A stretch of 22,069 nucleotides of DNA from IMG/VR virus record IMGVR_UViG_3300030101_000571, positions 1-22,069 of that record. The stretch is one strand, 5' to 3'. Positions within the stretch are counted from its first letter, which is position 1, and each line of letters opens with the position of its first letter. Shown piece after piece: positions 20,621 to 22,069 of the stretch. The position numbers were made by a program, and so were the translations under genes. The DNA comes from a virus. The notes under the pieces are model-generated. The model searched no databases. It was not told where the DNA came from and was given only the letters and a program-made list of their open reading frames with translations.

Positions 20621-21898
20621 ATGCCAAATACAATTAAATTAAAAACTGGTAGCGGTAGTGATCCAAGTGCTAGTGATTTAATAGTTGGTGAAATAGCTAT
20701 CAGGACAGATTCTGGCAAGTTATTTACAAAAAAAGATGATAATTCTGTAGCTGAAATATCAGGTGGTGGGATTGATGATGGCGATAAAGGCGATATTACA
20801 GTATCGAACTCAGGTGGGACATTCACTATAGATAATGATGTGGTGTCATTTGCAAAAATGCAAAATGTTAACACATCAAGAATTTTAGGGAGAATAACAA
20901 GCAGTAGTGGAAATCTTGAACAATTAACTGCATCAAATGTAAGAACATTAATTAACGTAGAAGATGGTGCTACAGCCGATCAATCTGCAAGTGAGATCAA
21001 AACTGCATACGAATCTAATAGTGATACAAATGCTTTCACTGATGCTCTTTTATCTAAATTAAATGGAATCGCTGCTAGTGCTACTAATGTCACTAACAAT
21101 AATCAACTTACAAATGGGGCTGGATATATTACTTCAACTCTTACAGAGGAACAAGTAGAGGATTTTGTTGGAGGCATGGTTACAGGTAACACTGAAACAG
21201 GTATAACAGTAACTTATCAAGATTCTGACGGAACTCTTGATTTTGTTGTTGCCAGTCAAACAGATAATAATTTCACAACAACACTCAAAAATAAATTAGA
21301 TGGAATTGCTACAGGGGCAACTAATGTCACTAATACAAATCAATTAACAAATGGAGCAGGCTTTATAACTGCGACTTTAACTAATGAGCAAGTCCAAGAT
21401 ATTGTCGGAGGGATGGTCACTGGTAATACTGAGACAGGAATTTCAGTTACTTATCAAGACGGTGACGGAACATTAGATTTTGTTGTAGGCACACTCAATC
21501 AGGACACAACAGGAAATGCAGCAACAGCGACAGCCCTTGAAACTGCAAGGACTATTGCAGGGGTTAGCTTTGATGGGTCAGCAAACATATCTCTTAATAA
21601 CAACGCAATCACAAACGGTGCTGGATATATTACTGGATCTTCTTTAAATGCAAGTAATCTATCATCTGGAACAATCCCTGATGCACGTTTTCCATCTACG
21701 TTGCCAGCAGTCAGTGGAGCTAATTTAACAAATATTTCTGCAACTGTAGCTGGTGGGGCTGCTTATGAAAATACTCAAACGATAAGTTCAGACTATACTG
21801 TAGGAAACAACAAAAATGCCATGAGTGCAGGGCCAATAGAAATTGCAAGTGGTGTTACTGTTACTATTGGTTCTGGTGAAACTTACACTATAGTCTAA
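20621..21898 (+). CDS. Tail fibre protein with internal repeat (425 aa)
   Basis: Residues 1-50 form the shared N-terminal module (NTIKLKTGSGSDPSASDL, VGEIAIRTDSGKLFTKKD). KGDITVSNSGGTFTIDNDVV and NTSRILGRITSSSGNLEQLT (about 56-104) are known shaft units. Two repeats follow, residues 145-210 and 224-289, each reading K-L-x-GI-A-(S/T)-x-ATNVTN, then QLTNGAGYIT-like sequence, then VGGMVTGNTETGI and T-Y-Q-D-x-DGTLDFVV. A third, shorter NGAGYIT copy is near 332. The C-terminus (about 385-425) has NNKNAMSAGPIEIASGV and GETYTIV, shared with the 16069 fibre. It is probably a trimeric host-recognition fibre. It has the strongest Shine-Dalgarno in the window. Confidence 0.82.
   Translation: MPNTIKLKTGSGSDPSASDLIVGEIAIRTDSGKLFTKKDDNSVAEISGGGIDDGDKGDITVSNSGGTFTIDNDVVSFAKMQNVNTSRILGRITSSSGNLEQLTASNVRTLINVEDGATADQSASEIKTAYESNSDTNAFTDALLSKLNGIAASATNVTNNNQLTNGAGYITSTLTEEQVEDFVGGMVTGNTETGITVTYQDSDGTLDFVVASQTDNNFTTTLKNKLDGIATGATNVTNTNQLTNGAGFITATLTNEQVQDIVGGMVTGNTETGISVTYQDGDGTLDFVVGTLNQDTTGNAATATALETARTIAGVSFDGSANISLNNNAITNGAGYITGSSLNASNLSSGTIPDARFPSTLPAVSGANLTNISATVAGGAAYENTQTISSDYTVGNNKNAMSAGPIEIASGVTVTIGSGETYTIV
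21053..21487 (+). repeat. Tandem 79-codon repeat within the fibre gene
   Basis: Copy 1 at 21053-21250 and copy 2 at 21290-21487 are in phase with a 237-base period. At the protein level the copies are highly similar; at the DNA level they differ mainly at third positions, with short exact shared words such as ACTAATGTCACTAA. This is old, selected duplication rather than a recent one. Confidence 0.8.
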
Positions 21899-21901
21899 AT
21901 T

Positions 21902-22069
21902 ATGAAAAACATTATTCAAAAACAAATTCTTGAATGGAAAGAAGAATTAGCAAGACAAGTTAAAACAAAAGAACAAGCAGAAAAAGTTTTAGCTGAAGCT
22001 AATAGAACTATTTTAATGATTGAGGGCGGTTTACAGGCGAAGGAAATGTTGTTGAAGAAGATCGAACAA
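21902..22069 (+). CDS. Small coiled-coil protein (3' partial)
   Basis: ATG at 21902, three bases after the fibre stop, open for 56 codons to the right edge. The visible product begins MKNIIQKQILEWKEELARQV and is one long, charged helix (EQAEKVLAEANRTILMIEGG, LQAKEMLLKKIEQ) with heptad-like hydrophobics. The 'A-x-x-x-x-x-x-(I/L)-x-x-I-E-G-(A/G)-(L/I)-Q-x-x-x-x-(L)' ending resembles short coiled-coil proteins that often follow fibre genes in marine phages, without known function. An in-frame stop must lie outside the window. Confidence 0.65.
   Translation, partial: MKNIIQKQILEWKEELARQVKTKEQAEKVLAEANRTILMIEGGLQAKEMLLKKIEQ

Overview
The window is one contiguous stretch of an AT-rich, double-stranded DNA tailed-phage (or prophage) genome with lambda-like siphovirus organisation. 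Every supportable gene is on the + strand. Genes are packed with TAATG/ATGA stop-start overlaps and there is no non-coding stretch over 100 bases. The AT-rich composition, the set of tiny lysine-rich proteins, the Gp13-like capsid protein and the low-complexity fibre modules resemble marine phages, especially phages of picocyanobacteria or similar hosts. The host is an inference: no host gene, tRNA, integrase or attachment site is present.

Head region (1-7330): the left edge cuts a MuF-type minor head protein carrying a C-terminal ADP-ribosyltransferase-like extension. It is followed by a 54-aa coupled ORF, an 82-aa gene and seven very small basic genes, most of them stop-start coupled. Next come the scaffold, the major capsid protein (with an unusual twin-hairpin leader), a probable decoration protein, a 52-aa basic protein, and head-tail connector, closure and tail-completion proteins.

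Tail region (7335-16064): tail terminator (gpU-like), a 47-aa protein, tail tube (gpV-like), tail assembly chaperone with a -1 frameshift extension (gpG/gpGT-like), tape measure, gpM-, gpL-, gpK-, gpI- and gpJ-like tip proteins. gpL lacks the cysteine (Fe-S) C-terminal domain, and gpK consists only of a JAMM domain.

Host-recognition region (16069-22069): fibre-like proteins built from shared modules. They comprise a 263-aa fibre, three paralogues starting with an S-x-L-K-V-N motif, a 105-aa protein of a small phage family, a 113-aa baseplate-like protein, a 72-aa protein with a short GPQGP segment, two fibres of about 420 aa, and a coiled-coil ORF running off the right edge.

Regulation visible in the sequence: recurrent TATAAT/TATATA boxes directly after stop codons, U-rich start-codon leaders without Shine-Dalgarno sites, tandem hairpins ahead of the capsid gene, a slippery A-AAA-AAA site, and a Shine-Dalgarno site in the loop of a small hairpin before the last fibre. 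No terminator, CRISPR, insertion sequence, tRNA or origin was found.
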